Of a stretch of 7,508 nt of DNA, positions 7,161-7,508 are shown in pieces. The DNA lies in the NCBI GenBank assembly GCA_023423475.1, contig JAFAFN010000581.1:1-7508 (forward strand), written 5' to 3'. Within the stretch, counting starts at the first letter, position 1; every line of letters starts with the position of its first letter. Below the pieces are notes generated by a model. It ran no database searches. It saw only the letters and a program-made list of their open reading frames with translations, and was not told the DNA's origin. Source of the DNA: Actinomycetes bacterium (GTDB lineage: Bacteria > Actinomycetota > Acidimicrobiia > Acidimicrobiales > Microtrichaceae). Made by a program: the position numbers and the translations under genes.

Positions 7161-7508
7161 ATGGACCGCACATCTCGAACCGGTTGGATCGGCGGGCGCG
7201 GGGCGATGGCGATGGCTGCCGTGCTCGTGCTGCTCCTCGTCGGATGTGGCGACGACGGGTCCGCCGCCGAGGTCCCCACTGCCGAGCCCGGCACGGTCAC
7301 GACCATCGATGCCGCCGAGGCTGCCGCACTGCTGGACAGCGACCGCGGCGTCCTGGTGCTCGACGTGCGCACCGTCGAGGAGTACCGCTCGGGCCACGTC
7401 GTGGGTGCGCAGAACATCGACGCGTCCGACGCCGGGCTGTGGGAGCGGCGCACCTCCGCGCTCGACCCCGAGGCCCCGGTCGTCGTCTACTGCCAGACCG
7501 GCCGGCGC
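7161..7508 (+). CDS. Rhodanese-domain lipoprotein, N-terminal part (3' end outside window)
   Basis: The first 116 residues of an exported, lipid-anchored protein with a rhodanese (sulfurtransferase-type) domain. Residues 1-28 are a lipoprotein signal peptide: a basic start (three Arg by residue 13), hydrophobic AVLVLLLV (20-27) and lipobox LVGC with Cys29 as the lipidated residue. A short Asp/Gly/Ala linker follows. The rhodanese fold is shown by VLVLDVRTVEEYRSGHVVGAQNID and by the active-site loop CQTGRR (111-116), with catalytic Cys111 present. The window ends exactly after this loop, so the last part of the domain is missing. Rhodaneses move sulfane sulfur via a Cys persulfide; an extracytoplasmic one may handle sulfide or thiol redox, but its substrate is unknown. 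Starting at M16 or M18 would lose the positive charges, so the ATG at 7161 is preferred. It is divergent from hrpB across 60 bases. Confidence 0.9.
   Translation, partial: MDRTSRTGWIGGRGAMAMAAVLVLLLVGCGDDGSAAEVPTAEPGTVTTIDAAEAAALLDSDRGVLVLDVRTVEEYRSGHVVGAQNIDASDAGLWERRTSALDPEAPVVVYCQTGRR

Noticed and set aside
5284..7173. Several 190-240 residue open frames on both strands inside hrpB
   Set aside because: They are Arg/Ala/Pro-rich shadows of the hrpB coding frame, which has every family motif in order across its full length.
7110..7453. Minus-strand open frames of 95-101 residues opposite the rhodanese gene
   Set aside because: The plus strand encodes a clear signal peptide, lipobox and rhodanese active site, while the minus-strand products have no recognisable features.

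Overview
The window comes from a very GC-rich bacterium (about 70% G+C by eye). Codon third positions are almost always G or C, and GTG starts are used. The start sites look leaderless, and there is a SARP/BTAD-type regulator. Together these suggest an actinobacterium, possibly of the Acidimicrobiia type. The lineage is inferred from style only, because the window holds no marker gene.

Layout. (1) Bases 1-870 (+) are the 3' part of a superfamily 2 DEAD/DEAH-type helicase that begins upstream of the window. (2) Bases 871-1092 separate convergent genes and hold four successive inverted repeats, probably transcript ends for both sides. (3) Bases 1093-4524 (-) encode a 1143-residue regulator: an OmpR-like winged helix, a bacterial transcriptional activator domain (BTAD), a STAND-type ATPase and a long helical C-terminal sensor-like region. 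(4) Bases 4572-7100 (-) encode a complete ATP-dependent RNA helicase of the HrpB family, 47 bases upstream of the regulator on the same strand. (5) Bases 7101-7160 are a compact divergent promoter region. (6) Bases 7161-7508 (+) are the 5' part of a lipoprotein with a rhodanese domain, cut by the window edge just after its active-site loop.

The genes do not form an obvious pathway. The two minus-strand genes could share a transcript, but the regulator also has its own promoter-like element. All three start codons visible in the window have a TANNNT hexamer 6-7 bases upstream, the spacing expected of leaderless transcripts. I see no tRNA, rRNA, CRISPR array, insertion sequence or prophage gene. 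Apart from the promoter layout, the hairpin cluster and the orphan SARP-STAND regulator, this looks like ordinary chromosomal DNA, and I do not see a convincing new biological system.
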